A stretch of DNA of 64,000 bases from Streptomyces sp. NBRC 110028 (GTDB lineage: Bacteria > Actinomycetota > Actinomycetes > Streptomycetales > Streptomycetaceae). The translations under genes and the position numbers were made by a program. The notes under the pieces were generated by a model, which was not told where the DNA came from, did no database searches, and saw only the letters and a list, made by a program, of their open reading frames with translations. Below are positions 44,259-53,300 of the stretch, piece by piece; position 1 is the stretch's first letter; each line of letters begins with the position of its first letter. The DNA lies in the NCBI RefSeq assembly GCF_001417735.1, contig NZ_BBUZ01000031.1, positions 186,001 to 250,000 on the forward strand, read 5' to 3'.

Positions 44259-45761
44259 TCAGGTCCGGGTGCGGGTCAGGCCGCCGCGCTGGTCGGGCAG
44301 GTGCATGCGACCGCTGCCCCGGGCGACCGGCGCCGACGGGGCGGCGGGCCGCTGCGGGGCGGCCGTGCCGGGCCGGGAGGGCTGGAGGCCGAAGGTGGTG
44401 AAGGCGGTGCGGGGCGGCAGGGGGTAGACCGGCGTGTCCGTGAGCGAGTTGAGGATGACGGCGGAGCGCCAGGCGGCGAGTCCGAGGTCGGGGGCGCCGA
44501 CGCCGTGGGTGTGCCGCTCGGCGTTCTGGACGTGCACGGAGCCGGTGATGAGGGGGTCGAGGACCAGCCGGTGCTGGTCGTCGACGCGGGGCCGCTCGGA
44601 GGAGTCGCGCCGGATGTATGGGTCGAGGGCGGCGAGGAGGGTGTCGACGCGGCGCTCGCGGTAACCGGTGGCGAGGACGACGGCCTCGGTGGTGTGGCGG
44701 GTGCGGGTGCCCTGCTGTGCGTGCTCCAGGTGGAGTTCGAGCCGGGCGGCGGCGATGCGGCCGGCGGTGCGGACGGTGACGCCGGGGGTGAGGACGGCGC
44801 CCGGCCAGCCGCCGCCCTGCTGGGCGCGGCGGTACAGCTCGTGGTGGATGGCGGTGATGGTCTCCTGCGCGATGCCCTTGTAGAGCTGCCACTGTCCGGG
44901 GAGGAGCTGGTCGCGGACGGCCTCGGGGAGGGCGTGGAAGTAGCGGGCGTAGTCGGGGCTGAACTGTTCCAGGCCGAGCTTGCTGTATTCCATGGGCGCG
45001 AAGGACGGCGTACGGGCGAGCCAGTGCAGCCCTTCGGCGCCGAGCGGCCGGTTGCGCAGCAGGTCGAGGAAGACCTCGGCGCCGGACTGGCCGGATCCGA
45101 CGACGGTGATGTGGCCGGTGTTCAGCAGCCGTTCGCGGTGTTCGAGGTAGTCGGCGGCGTGCAGGACGGGGACGCCCGGGGCGTCGGCGAGGGGGCGCAG
45201 GGGTTCGGGGACGTGGGGTTCGGTGCCGACGCCGAGGACGAGGTGGCGGGCGTGGGCGCGGCGGGGTGACACGGTTTCGCCGTCGGGTCCGAGCCGGCTG
45301 ATGTCGATTTCGAACAGTTCGTGGTCGTGGTCCCAGCGGACGGCGTCGATCCGGTGGCCGAAGTGGAGGCCGGGGAGTTGTTCGCTGACCCAGCGGCAGT
45401 AGGCGTCGTATTCGGTGCGCTCGATGTGGAAGCGCTCGGCGATGTAGAAGGGGAAGAGCCGTTCGCGGGCCTTGAGGTAGCTGAGGAAGCTCCAGGGGCT
45501 GGCGGGGTCGGTGAGGGTGACGAGGTCGGCGAGGAAGGGGACCTGGACGGTGGCGCCGTCGATGAGGAGGCCGGGGTGCCAGTGGAAGGCGGGCCGCTGT
45601 TCGTAGAAGGCGGTGCGCAGGGTGGGGACGCCGTGGGCGAGGGCGGCGAGGGAGAGGTTGAACGGGCCGATGCCGATGCCCGCGAGGTCCAGGGGCTGTT
45701 CCGGGGTGGTGGGGCCGGGTTCGGGGGCGGACGGCGGTGTGGGGGGCTGTGCGGTGCTCAT
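44259..45761 (-). CDS. desB: L-lysine/L-ornithine/cadaverine N-hydroxylase (DesB/IucD family)
   Basis: A 500-residue FAD/NADPH N-hydroxylating monooxygenase. FAD site GIGIGPFNLSLAALA at residues 31-45, substrate region HPGLLIDGATVQVPFLADLV, the NADPH site VVGSGQSGAEVFLDLL, and the family ATGYRERRVD and LAAWRSAVILNSL near the end. It should hydroxylate the amine made by the upstream decarboxylase, giving a hydroxamate siderophore unit. Start overlaps the decarboxylase stop (ATGA). The final 40 residues (Pro/Ala-rich, ending RGGLTRTRT) go beyond the family end and may come from the junction with the nucleotidase relic. Confidence 0.85.
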   Translation of the reverse strand: MSTAQPPTPPSAPEPGPTTPEQPLDLAGIGIGPFNLSLAALAHGVPTLRTAFYEQRPAFHWHPGLLIDGATVQVPFLADLVTLTDPASPWSFLSYLKARERLFPFYIAERFHIERTEYDAYCRWVSEQLPGLHFGHRIDAVRWDHDHELFEIDISRLGPDGETVSPRRAHARHLVLGVGTEPHVPEPLRPLADAPGVPVLHAADYLEHRERLLNTGHITVVGSGQSGAEVFLDLLRNRPLGAEGLHWLARTPSFAPMEYSKLGLEQFSPDYARYFHALPEAVRDQLLPGQWQLYKGIAQETITAIHHELYRRAQQGGGWPGAVLTPGVTVRTAGRIAAARLELHLEHAQQGTRTRHTTEAVVLATGYRERRVDTLLAALDPYIRRDSSERPRVDDQHRLVLDPLITGSVHVQNAERHTHGVGAPDLGLAAWRSAVILNSLTDTPVYPLPPRTAFTTFGLQPSRPGTAAPQRPAAPSAPVARGSGRMHLPDQRGGLTRTRT

Positions 45762-47152
45762 GGGGTGGTGTTGCCTTCCACGAGGTCGAGCAGCCGGCGC
45801 AGATCGCCGGGCTGGGTGTGCGGGTTGAGGAGGGTGGCCTTGAGCCACAGCCCCTCGGGGGTGGCCGCGCGGCCGAGGACGGCGGTGCCGTGGTGCAGGA
45901 GGTGGCGGCGCAGGGCGGCGACGGCGGCCGGCGGGGCTCCCGTGGGGCGGAAGAGGACGGTGGAGAGGGTGGGGCGGGCGTACAGCTCCAGGGTGGGGCG
46001 GGCCTGGATGAGGTCGGCGAGGGCTCCGGCGTGTGCGCAGACCCGGTCGACGAGGTCGCCGAGGCCGTGGCGGCCGAGGGCGCGCAGGGTGACGGCGATT
46101 TTGAGGATGTCGGGGCGGCGGGTGGTGCGGAGGGAGCGGCCGAGCAGGTCGGGGAGTCCGGCGTCGGTGTCGTCGTCGGCGTTGAGGTAGTCGGCGCGGT
46201 GGTTCAGGGGGGTCAGGGCGGTGGTGTCGGGTACGGAGAGCAGTCCGGCGGCGGCCGGTTGCCAGCCGAGTTTGTGCAGGTCGAGGGCGACGGTGTGGGC
46301 GCGGTCGAGTCCGTCGAGCCGTTTGGTGAGGGTGTCGCTGAACAGGAGCGGTCCGCCGTAGGCGGCGTCGATGTGGAGGGTCGCTGAGTGGTCGTCGCAG
46401 AGGTCGGCGAGGTGCGGGAGGGGGTCGATGGCGCCGGTGTCGGTGGTGCCCGCGGTGGCGATGAGGAGGGTGGGGTGGTCGTGATGTCCGCTGAGCGCGG
46501 TGTGGACCCGGGCCGGGTCGAGGACGCCGGTGGGGGTGGGGAGGGTGTGGGGCGGCCGCAGGCCGAGCAGCCAGGCGGCGCGGTGGACGCTGTGGTGGGC
46601 GTTGGCGCCGCAGATGACGTGGAGGGGTGCGCCGTGGGCGGCTTCGCGGGCGAGCAGCAGGGCGAGCTGGTTGGATTCGGTGCCGCCGGTGGTGACGAGG
46701 GCGTCGGGGGCGGGGCCGTGCGGGTGGACCAGCTCGGCGAGGGCGCGGCAGGTCAGCGCCTCCAGTTCGGCGGCTGCGGGGGCTTGGTCCCAGGAGTCGA
46801 GGGAGGGGTTGAGCGCGGAGACGGCGAGGTCGGCGGCGGCCGCGACGGCGAGCGGCGGGCAGTGCAGATGGGCGGCGCAGTGCGGGTCGGCCGGGTCGGC
46901 GGCTCCCTCGGTGAGGGCGGTCACGAGGGTGCGCAGCGCGTGGTGCGGTCCTTCGCCGTGGTCGGGGATGGCGGGCCGGGCCGCGTGGTGCAGGCGGTGG
47001 GCGACGGCGCCGGGTCCTCCGGCGGGGAGGGGTCCGCGGCGGTGGGCGGCGCCGTGGGCGAGGGCGTCGAGGACGGTGTCGAGCATCGGGCGAAGCGCGC
47101 CTGGTCCCTCGCTCCCCCCGGCGAGGAGGCGGGCGGTGCCGGAAGCGGGCAT
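45758..47152 (-). CDS. desA: PLP-dependent lysine/diaminobutyrate decarboxylase (DesA-like)
   Basis: A 464-residue group II decarboxylase. NPSLDSWDQAPAAAELEALT, LVTTGGTESNQLALLLARE, the stacking-His segment CGANAHHSVHRAAWLLG, the cofactor Asp in LHIDAAYGGP and the lysine in VALDLHKLGWQPAAAG identify the family of DesA and DABA decarboxylases. It probably forms cadaverine or a related diamine, which the overlapping monooxygenase hydroxylates. It starts 177 bases downstream of narI on the same strand. No DmdR1/IdeR iron box was recognised upstream. The acyltransferase and NIS synthetase of a complete desABCD cluster are absent. Confidence 0.85.
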   Translation of the reverse strand: MPASGTARLLAGGSEGPGALRPMLDTVLDALAHGAAHRRGPLPAGGPGAVAHRLHHAARPAIPDHGEGPHHALRTLVTALTEGAADPADPHCAAHLHCPPLAVAAAADLAVSALNPSLDSWDQAPAAAELEALTCRALAELVHPHGPAPDALVTTGGTESNQLALLLAREAAHGAPLHVICGANAHHSVHRAAWLLGLRPPHTLPTPTGVLDPARVHTALSGHHDHPTLLIATAGTTDTGAIDPLPHLADLCDDHSATLHIDAAYGGPLLFSDTLTKRLDGLDRAHTVALDLHKLGWQPAAAGLLSVPDTTALTPLNHRADYLNADDDTDAGLPDLLGRSLRTTRRPDILKIAVTLRALGRHGLGDLVDRVCAHAGALADLIQARPTLELYARPTLSTVLFRPTGAPPAAVAALRRHLLHHGTAVLGRAATPEGLWLKATLLNPHTQPGDLRRLLDLVEGNTTP

Positions 47153-47270
47153 GGGGGTGCCCCTAGGAGGTGTCTGGTTTTGGGCAGCTGGGTGCGGCTC
47201 GGACGGATGTCGGAGCTGCCTCAAGCTACTTCGCCCGCATGCGGTTTGGCCGGGGTCGGCCGGAAATGCA

Positions 47271-47287
47271 CCCGTACGTGGTACGGG
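47271..47287 (-). terminator. Hairpin between narI and the decarboxylase gene
   Basis: CCCGTAC-GTG-GTACGGG, a perfect 7-base stem with a 3-base loop, lies 43 bases after narI. It may weaken read-through into the siderophore genes or serve as an operator. Confidence 0.4.
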
Positions 47288-47329
47288 CCGGTGGTGCGGG
47301 TTGATCGGTGACGGGGTCGGGTGGCGGTC

Positions 47330-48082
47330 TCAGCGGGAGGTCCGGCGTTGCCGCCGGGGTGGGGTGTCCGGGTTGGTGAGGGCGGGGTGGTGGTAGGGGC
47401 GGGCGGGGGTGCGGGAGCGGTAGACGACGTAGGGCCGGGCGAGGTAGCCGAGGGGGGCGGTGAAGGCGTGGACGAGGCGGCTGAACGGCCAGAGGGCGAA
47501 CAGGGCCATGGCGAGCAGGGCGTGGATCCGGTAGACGAGGGGCGCGCCGGTCATGGCGGGCACGTCGGGGTCGAGGGTGAACAGGCTGCGGAACCACAGG
47601 GAGACGCCTTGCCGGTAGTCGTAGGCGTGGGGGCCTGCGCCGGTGGCGGTGGCGGTGAGTCCGGCGAGCAGGACGGTGGCGAGGAGCGGGTACACGGCGC
47701 GGTCGCTGCGGCTGGTGGCGGCGCGTACGGCGGGGACGCGCAGCCGCCGGTACAGCAGGATGCCGAGGCCGGTGGCGGTGGCGAGGCCCGCGGTGCCGCC
47801 GACGAGGAGGGCGTTGGCGTGGTAGAGGGTTTCGCTGATGTGGAGTCGTTCGGTGAGGGTTTCGGGGATGATCAGGCCGACGACGTGTCCGGCGATCACG
47901 AAGAGCAGCCCGTAGTGGAAGAGGGGGCCGCCGACGGCCAGCAGGCGGTGTTCGTGGAGCTGGCTGGAGCGGGTGGTGAAGCCGAAGCGGTCGTAGTGGT
48001 AGCGCCAGGCGGTGCCCACGGTGAAGAGGGCGAGGACGAGGTAGGGCAGGACGCCCCACAGGGCGATGTGCAGGTGGTTCAT
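47330..48082 (-). CDS. narI: Respiratory nitrate reductase gamma subunit
   Basis: A 250-residue membrane cytochrome b subunit that passes electrons from menaquinol to NarGH. Five membrane helices are visible, starting LWGVLPYLVLALFTVGTAWR. Histidines for the two hemes lie in the FHYGLLFVIAGHVVGLIIP helix and in the C-terminal MTGAPLVYRIHALLAMALF and FSRLVHAFTAPLGYLARPY helices. The ATG overlaps the narJ stop by ATGA. Confidence 0.93.
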   Translation of the reverse strand: MNHLHIALWGVLPYLVLALFTVGTAWRYHYDRFGFTTRSSQLHEHRLLAVGGPLFHYGLLFVIAGHVVGLIIPETLTERLHISETLYHANALLVGGTAGLATATGLGILLYRRLRVPAVRAATSRSDRAVYPLLATVLLAGLTATATGAGPHAYDYRQGVSLWFRSLFTLDPDVPAMTGAPLVYRIHALLAMALFALWPFSRLVHAFTAPLGYLARPYVVYRSRTPARPYHHPALTNPDTPPRRQRRTSR

Positions 48083-48708
48083 CGGCCGCTTCCTTCCGCG
48101 ACGGGGCTCGTGCCGAAGGGCGTCAGTCCCACGGTTTCGGTGGGTGGTCCGCCGCGGGCGAGGGCGAGGGCCGCCGCGCGGTCGGCGGGTGAGGGGCCGG
48201 GGAGGGTGTCGCAGACGGCGCGCAGGATGTCGGCGTGGGGGCCGCCGTGGTCGGTGAGGGCGAGCCGCAGGAGTTCGAGGGCGGCGCGGTGGTCGCGGAG
48301 GAGCCGGTGGCCGGGGGCGGGGCAGCGGGCGGCGAACTCCAGCATCAGGGGCAGGTGGTCGGGGAGTTCGTCCTCGGGGGGTGCCCAGCCGTGGGCGCGG
48401 TAGCGGGCCTTGAGGCCGGCGAGGGTGCCGCCGCGGCGGCGGGTGTCGCCGTCGGTGTAGTAGGTGAGGTGGAGGGTGCGGCGGCGGCTGCGGTCGAAGG
48501 TGGTGACGTACGCGGCGGCCAGGTCGAGCGCCGGGACGCCGTCGACGGCGGCGCAGAACCGGAGCAGGGGTGCGGTGGCGGGGGTGGCGAGTTCGGTGAG
48601 GGAGTCCCGTACGAGGGTGTGGCGGGCGGGCCAGTCGGGGCCGGGGTAGCCGAGGAGGAGGGCGGCAGCCTGATGAATGGCGGGGATGGTGGGGGTGGCG
48701 GGGTTCAC
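48079..48708 (-). CDS. narJ: Nitrate reductase molybdenum cofactor assembly chaperone
   Basis: A 209-residue all-helical chaperone needed to insert the molybdenum cofactor into NarG. Typical parts are AALLLGYPGPDWPARHTLVR, the conserved YVTTFDRSRRRTLHLTYYTDGDTRRRG (DFTxxxxLHL...GDTRRRG) split here as TFDRSRRRTLHLTYYTDGDT, and PPEDELPDHLPLMLEFAA. The GTG start overlaps the narH stop (GTGA) and the stop overlaps narI. Confidence 0.94.
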   Translation of the reverse strand: MNPATPTIPAIHQAAALLLGYPGPDWPARHTLVRDSLTELATPATAPLLRFCAAVDGVPALDLAAAYVTTFDRSRRRTLHLTYYTDGDTRRRGGTLAGLKARYRAHGWAPPEDELPDHLPLMLEFAARCPAPGHRLLRDHRAALELLRLALTDHGGPHADILRAVCDTLPGPSPADRAAALALARGGPPTETVGLTPFGTSPVAEGSGR

Positions 48709-50339
48709 CGGGTGTCCTCGTTCCGTTTGGGGAAGAGTCCGGCGGGGCGTCCGCGGCCGTTCCAGCCCAGGAGGTTGAGCCGGCCGGCGAGTCCGGTTCC
48801 GGCCGTGGCGGGTTCGGGGGCCGGGGGCGCGTGGAAGGCGTCGGCGGCGTCGTGGGGCATCATGCCGGGCAGCCCGTCGCCGTCGAGGCTGCAGGTGTCG
48901 GTGGGGGCGTCGCCGCCGGGTCCCGCGGTGTAGCTGGTGGGGATGACGTAGCGCTCCTCGTATTTGGCGAGGGCCAGCAGCCGGTACATGGCCTCGATGC
49001 CGTTTTGGTCCATGCCGACGGCGGCGGCGATGGCGGGGTCGCGGTCCTCGCCGAGGTTGACGCGCCGCATGTGGCTGCGCATGGCGGCGAGCCGGCACAG
49101 GGCGGCCTCGACGGGTGCGGGGTCGCCCGCGGTGAAGAGTCCGGCGAGGTATTCCAGCGGGATGCGGAGGCTGTCGATGGCGCCGAAGAGGTTGACGGGG
49201 TCCTCGCCGTCGTGGCCGGTGGCGGTGAGCGCGTCGACGACCGGGGACAGCGGGGGGACGTACCAGACCATGGGCATGGTGCGGTATTCGGGGTGCAGGG
49301 GCAGGGCGACGCGGTAGCGGCTGATGAGGGCGTGCACCGGGGAGCGGCGGGCGGCCTCGATCCAGTCGTCGGGGATGCCGGAGTCGGCGGCGGCGCGGGC
49401 GACAGCGGGGTCGTGGGGGTCGAGGAAGCAGCGGAGCTGGGCCTCGTAGAGGTCCTTCTCGTCGGGGGTGGCGGCGGCCTCGCCGACCTTGTCGGGGTCG
49501 TAGAGGATGACGCCGAGGTAGCGCAGCCGTCCCACGCAGGTCTCGGAGCACACGGTGGGTTCTCCGGCCTCGATGCGCGGGTAGCACAGGGTGCACTTCT
49601 CGGCCTTGCCGGTGCGGTGGTTGAAGTAGACCTTCTTGTACGGGCAGCCGCTGACGCACATGCGCCAGCCGCGGCAGCGGTCCTGGTCGACCAGGACGAT
49701 GCCGTCCTCGATCCGCTTGTACAGGGCGCCGGAGGGGCAGACGGCGACGCAGGAGGGGTTGAGGCAGTGTTCGCAGATGCGCGGCAGGTAGAACAGATAG
49801 GCTTGTTCGTACTCCAGCCGGACCTTGTCGCTCATCTTCGCCAGGACCGGGTCGCCGGCGAGGTGTTCGGGGCCGCCGCCGAGGTCGTCGTCCCAGTTGG
49901 GGCCCCAGGTGATGTCGGTGGGGCGGCCGTCGATGAGGGAGCGGGGCGGGGCGGTGGGCACGTCGTCGCCGAGCGGGGCGGTGGTGAGGGTGTCGTAGTC
50001 GTAGGTCCAGGGCTGGTAGTAGTCGTCGAGGCGGGGCAGTTCGGGGTTGGCGAACAGCCGGGCGAGGCGGCGGGCGCGGCCGCCGGTGCGGGGCACGAGG
50101 TTGCCGTTCTTGAGCTTCCAGCCGCCCTTCCAGGTGTCCTGGTCCTCGTAGCCGCGGGGGTAGCCCTGGCCGGGGCGGGTCTCGACGTTGTTGAACCAGA
50201 CGTATTCGGTGCCGGAGCGGTTGGTCCAGGTCTGTTTGCAGGTGACCGAGCAGGTGTGGCAGCCGATGCACTTGTCGAGGTTCATGACCATGGCGACCTG
50301 GGCCATCACCCGGGGGCTGCGCGGCGGTCGGCGCGGCAT
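48705..50339 (-). CDS. narH: Respiratory nitrate reductase beta subunit
   Basis: A 544-residue iron-sulfur subunit. Cluster motifs are CIGCHTCSVTCKQTW, CEHCLNPSCVAVCPSG, DQDRCRGWRMCVSGCPYKK (Trp in place of a Cys, the mark of the [3Fe-4S] site) and CTLCYPRIEAGEPTVC with CSETCVGR. The C-terminal Nitr_red_bet domain is complete (HPEYRTMPMVWYVPPLSPVV). It starts one base after the narG stop. In the cytoplasm it bridges NarG and NarI. Confidence 0.96.
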   Translation of the reverse strand: MPRRPPRSPRVMAQVAMVMNLDKCIGCHTCSVTCKQTWTNRSGTEYVWFNNVETRPGQGYPRGYEDQDTWKGGWKLKNGNLVPRTGGRARRLARLFANPELPRLDDYYQPWTYDYDTLTTAPLGDDVPTAPPRSLIDGRPTDITWGPNWDDDLGGGPEHLAGDPVLAKMSDKVRLEYEQAYLFYLPRICEHCLNPSCVAVCPSGALYKRIEDGIVLVDQDRCRGWRMCVSGCPYKKVYFNHRTGKAEKCTLCYPRIEAGEPTVCSETCVGRLRYLGVILYDPDKVGEAAATPDEKDLYEAQLRCFLDPHDPAVARAAADSGIPDDWIEAARRSPVHALISRYRVALPLHPEYRTMPMVWYVPPLSPVVDALTATGHDGEDPVNLFGAIDSLRIPLEYLAGLFTAGDPAPVEAALCRLAAMRSHMRRVNLGEDRDPAIAAAVGMDQNGIEAMYRLLALAKYEERYVIPTSYTAGPGGDAPTDTCSLDGDGLPGMMPHDAADAFHAPPAPEPATAGTGLAGRLNLLGWNGRGRPAGLFPKRNEDTR

Positions 50340-50340
50340 G

Positions 50341-53300
50341 TCAGTACTCCACGTTCTGGGAACGGCGCCGGATGACGGTGACCGCGTCCCGCTGGTTGCC
50401 GGTGGGGCCGTAGTAGTTGGGGGCGAAGCAGAGCTGGGCGTAGCCGCCGATGAGGTGGGTGGGTTTGATGAGGAGTTTGGTGAGGGCGTTGTGGACGCCG
50501 CCGCGGCGGCCGGTGGCCTCGGATTTGGGCACGTTCACCAGCCGTTCCTGTACGTGGTACATGAAGACGGTGCCGGTGGGCATGCGGTGGGAGACCACGG
50601 CCCGGGCGACGACGACGCCGCCTGCGTTGACGGCCTCGATCCAGTCGTTGTCGGATACGCCGATGGCCCGGGCGTCTTGGACGCTGAGCCAGATGACCGG
50701 GCCGCCGCGGGCCAGGGTCTGCATGATGAGGTTTTCCTGGTACTCGGAGTGGATGGACCACTTGGAGTGCGGGGTGATGTAGCGGACGGTGACGGCGCGT
50801 CCGGTGCCGTCGCCCGCGGCGGATTCTGCGGGCGGGGCCTCGCCGAGGGCGGCGAGGTCCAGGGGCGGCCGGTAGACGGGGAGTTGTTCACCGAGTTCGG
50901 CGATCCAGGCGTGGTCGAGGTAGAAGTGCTGGCGGCCGGTGAGGGTGTGCCAGGGCTTGCGGTGTTCGGTGTTGATGGTGAACGGGGCGTAGCGGCGGTC
51001 GGGGGCCTCCTTGCCGGACCATTCGAAGCTGGCGCCGACCTGGACGGGCCGGGCCTGGGTGTCGGAGAACACCACGCGGCGTTCGGCGACGGAGGCGCCC
51101 AGTTCGGTGAGGCCGGAGCCGGGGCCGCAGCGCTCGGCGAGCCGGGCGAAGCCTTCGGCGGCGAGGCGTCCGTTGGTGGTGCCGGAGAGGGCGAGGATGG
51201 CTTCGCACATCTTGGCGTCGGTGTCGAGCAGGGGTCTGCCCTCGGCGGCGCCCCGGGTGGCGGTGCCGCATCGGTCGGCGAGCCAGGCGGCTTCCGGCCC
51301 TGGATGCACGGTGACGCCCTTGACCTGCATGCCGTCCCGTTGGGCCAAGGGGCCGAGGGCGGCGAGGCGGTCGGCGACGGCGGTGTAGTCGCGTTCCACG
51401 AGGGTGACGTTCGGCAGGTTGACGCCGGGTGCGGCCGGGGTGTGGCCGTCGCGCCAGTCCGGTACGGCCCCGCCGGGCTGGGCGGTCTCGCCGGGGGTGT
51501 CGTGCATGAGGGCGGTGGCGACCAGGTCGTGGGCCGTCTCCAGCCGTCCGGCGGCGAGTTCGCTGAGCTTGCGGGCGAGGTCGTGGAAGATGTCGAAGTC
51601 GGTGCGGGCCTGCCAGGGCGGGTTGATGGCCGGGGTGAAGGCATGCACGTAGGGATGCATGTCGGTGCTGGACAGGTCGTGTTTCTCGTACCAGGTGGCG
51701 GCCGGGAGGACGAGGTCGGCGAAGAGGGTGGTGGAGGTCATGCGGAAGTCCAGCGCGAGCAGCAGGTCGAGCTTGCCGCGGGGCGCCTCGTCCTGCCAGG
51801 TGACATCGGCGGGGCGGTGGCCGGGCGGGGCCTCCTCGGCGGTGGCGTTGTCCTGGGCGCCGAGGAGGTGGCGCAGGAAGTATTCGTTGCCCTTGGCGGA
51901 GGAGCCGATGAGGTTGGCGCGCCACACGGTGAGGACGCGGGGCCAGTTCTCGGGCGCGTCGGGGTTCTCGCAGGCGAAGTCCAGTTCGCCCGCGGCGAGT
52001 CGTTCGGCGACCCACTCCCCCGCCGAGCGTCCGCTCTCCTTCACCCGGCGGCCCAGGTCCAGGGGGTTGGCGGCGAAGGTGGGGTACGAGGGCATCCAGC
52101 CCAGCCGCATGGACTGGGCGACCAGGTCGGCGGTGTGGCGGCCGGTGAACAGCCCCTGGCCGGTGGGCGAGGCGAGCGCGTCGGCGCCGTAGCGTTCGTA
52201 GCGCCACTGGCCGGTGTGCAGGTACCAGTACGGGGTGCCCGCCATCTGCCGGGAGGGGCGGTGCCAGTCGGCGGCGGTGGCCAGCTGCTGCCAGCCGGTG
52301 TACGGGCGCACCTTCTCCTGGCCCACGTAGTGGGCCCAGCCGCCGCCGTTGACGCCCTGGCAGCCGGTGAGCAGCAGCAGGGTGAGGAAGGAGCGGTAGA
52401 TGGTGTCGGAGTGGAACCAGTGGTTGGTGCCGGCGCCCATCACGATCATGCAGCGGCCGCGGGTCTTCTCGGCGGTGCCCGCGAACTCCCGGGCCGCGCG
52501 GATCACGGCGGCGGCCGGTACGGAGGTGAGGGCCTCCTGCCAGGCGGGGGTGCAGGGCACGGTGGCGTCGTCGTAGCCGGTGGGCCACTGGCCGGTCAGG
52601 CCGGGGCGGCCCACCGCGTACTGGGCCAGGAGCAGGTCGTAGACGGTGGTGACGAGCCGTCCGCCGATGCGGCGCGCGGGCACGGTGTGGCGGACGGTGG
52701 CGCCGGGTTCGTCGAAGCGGGGCAGTTCGACCTCGATGGTCTCGGCGCCGGGAGTCCGGTGGAGGGTGAGCCGGGGGGTGATGCCCTCCAGGTCGAGGTT
52801 CCAGCGGCCCTCGCCACCCTTGCTCCAGCGGTCGCCCAGGGTGCCGTTCGGGACGACGGGCCGGTCGGTGTCCGCGTCGCACAGCACCGGCATCCAGCGC
52901 CGGGCCTCGTCCTCGGCGTGGGCGCCCAGGCCCGGTTCGACGTCCGCCAGGGCGGCGGCGGTGAGGAAGCCGCCGGGGGTGCGGCGCCCGTTCCGCTCGG
53001 TCAGTTCCACCAGGAACGGCAGGTCGGTGAAGCGCCGCACGTAGTCGGTGAAGTAGGGGACCTCGCGGTCGACGAAGCACTCCTTGAGGATGACGTGCCC
53101 CATCGCCATGGCGACCGCGCCGTCGGTGCCGGGGTGGGGGTGGAGCCATTCGTCGGCGAACTTGGTGGCGTCCGCGTAGTCCGGGGAGACCACCACCACC
53201 TTCTGTCCCCGGTAGCGGGCCTCGGCCATCCAGTGGGCGTCGGGGGTGCGGGTGACCGGCACGTTCGATCCCCACAGCATCAGATACGCCGCGTCCCACC

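Noticed and set aside
47153..47329. Iron box (DmdR1/IdeR) before the desA-like gene
   Set aside because: The best partial match on the minus strand needs an insertion and several mismatches to the consensus; not convincing by eye.
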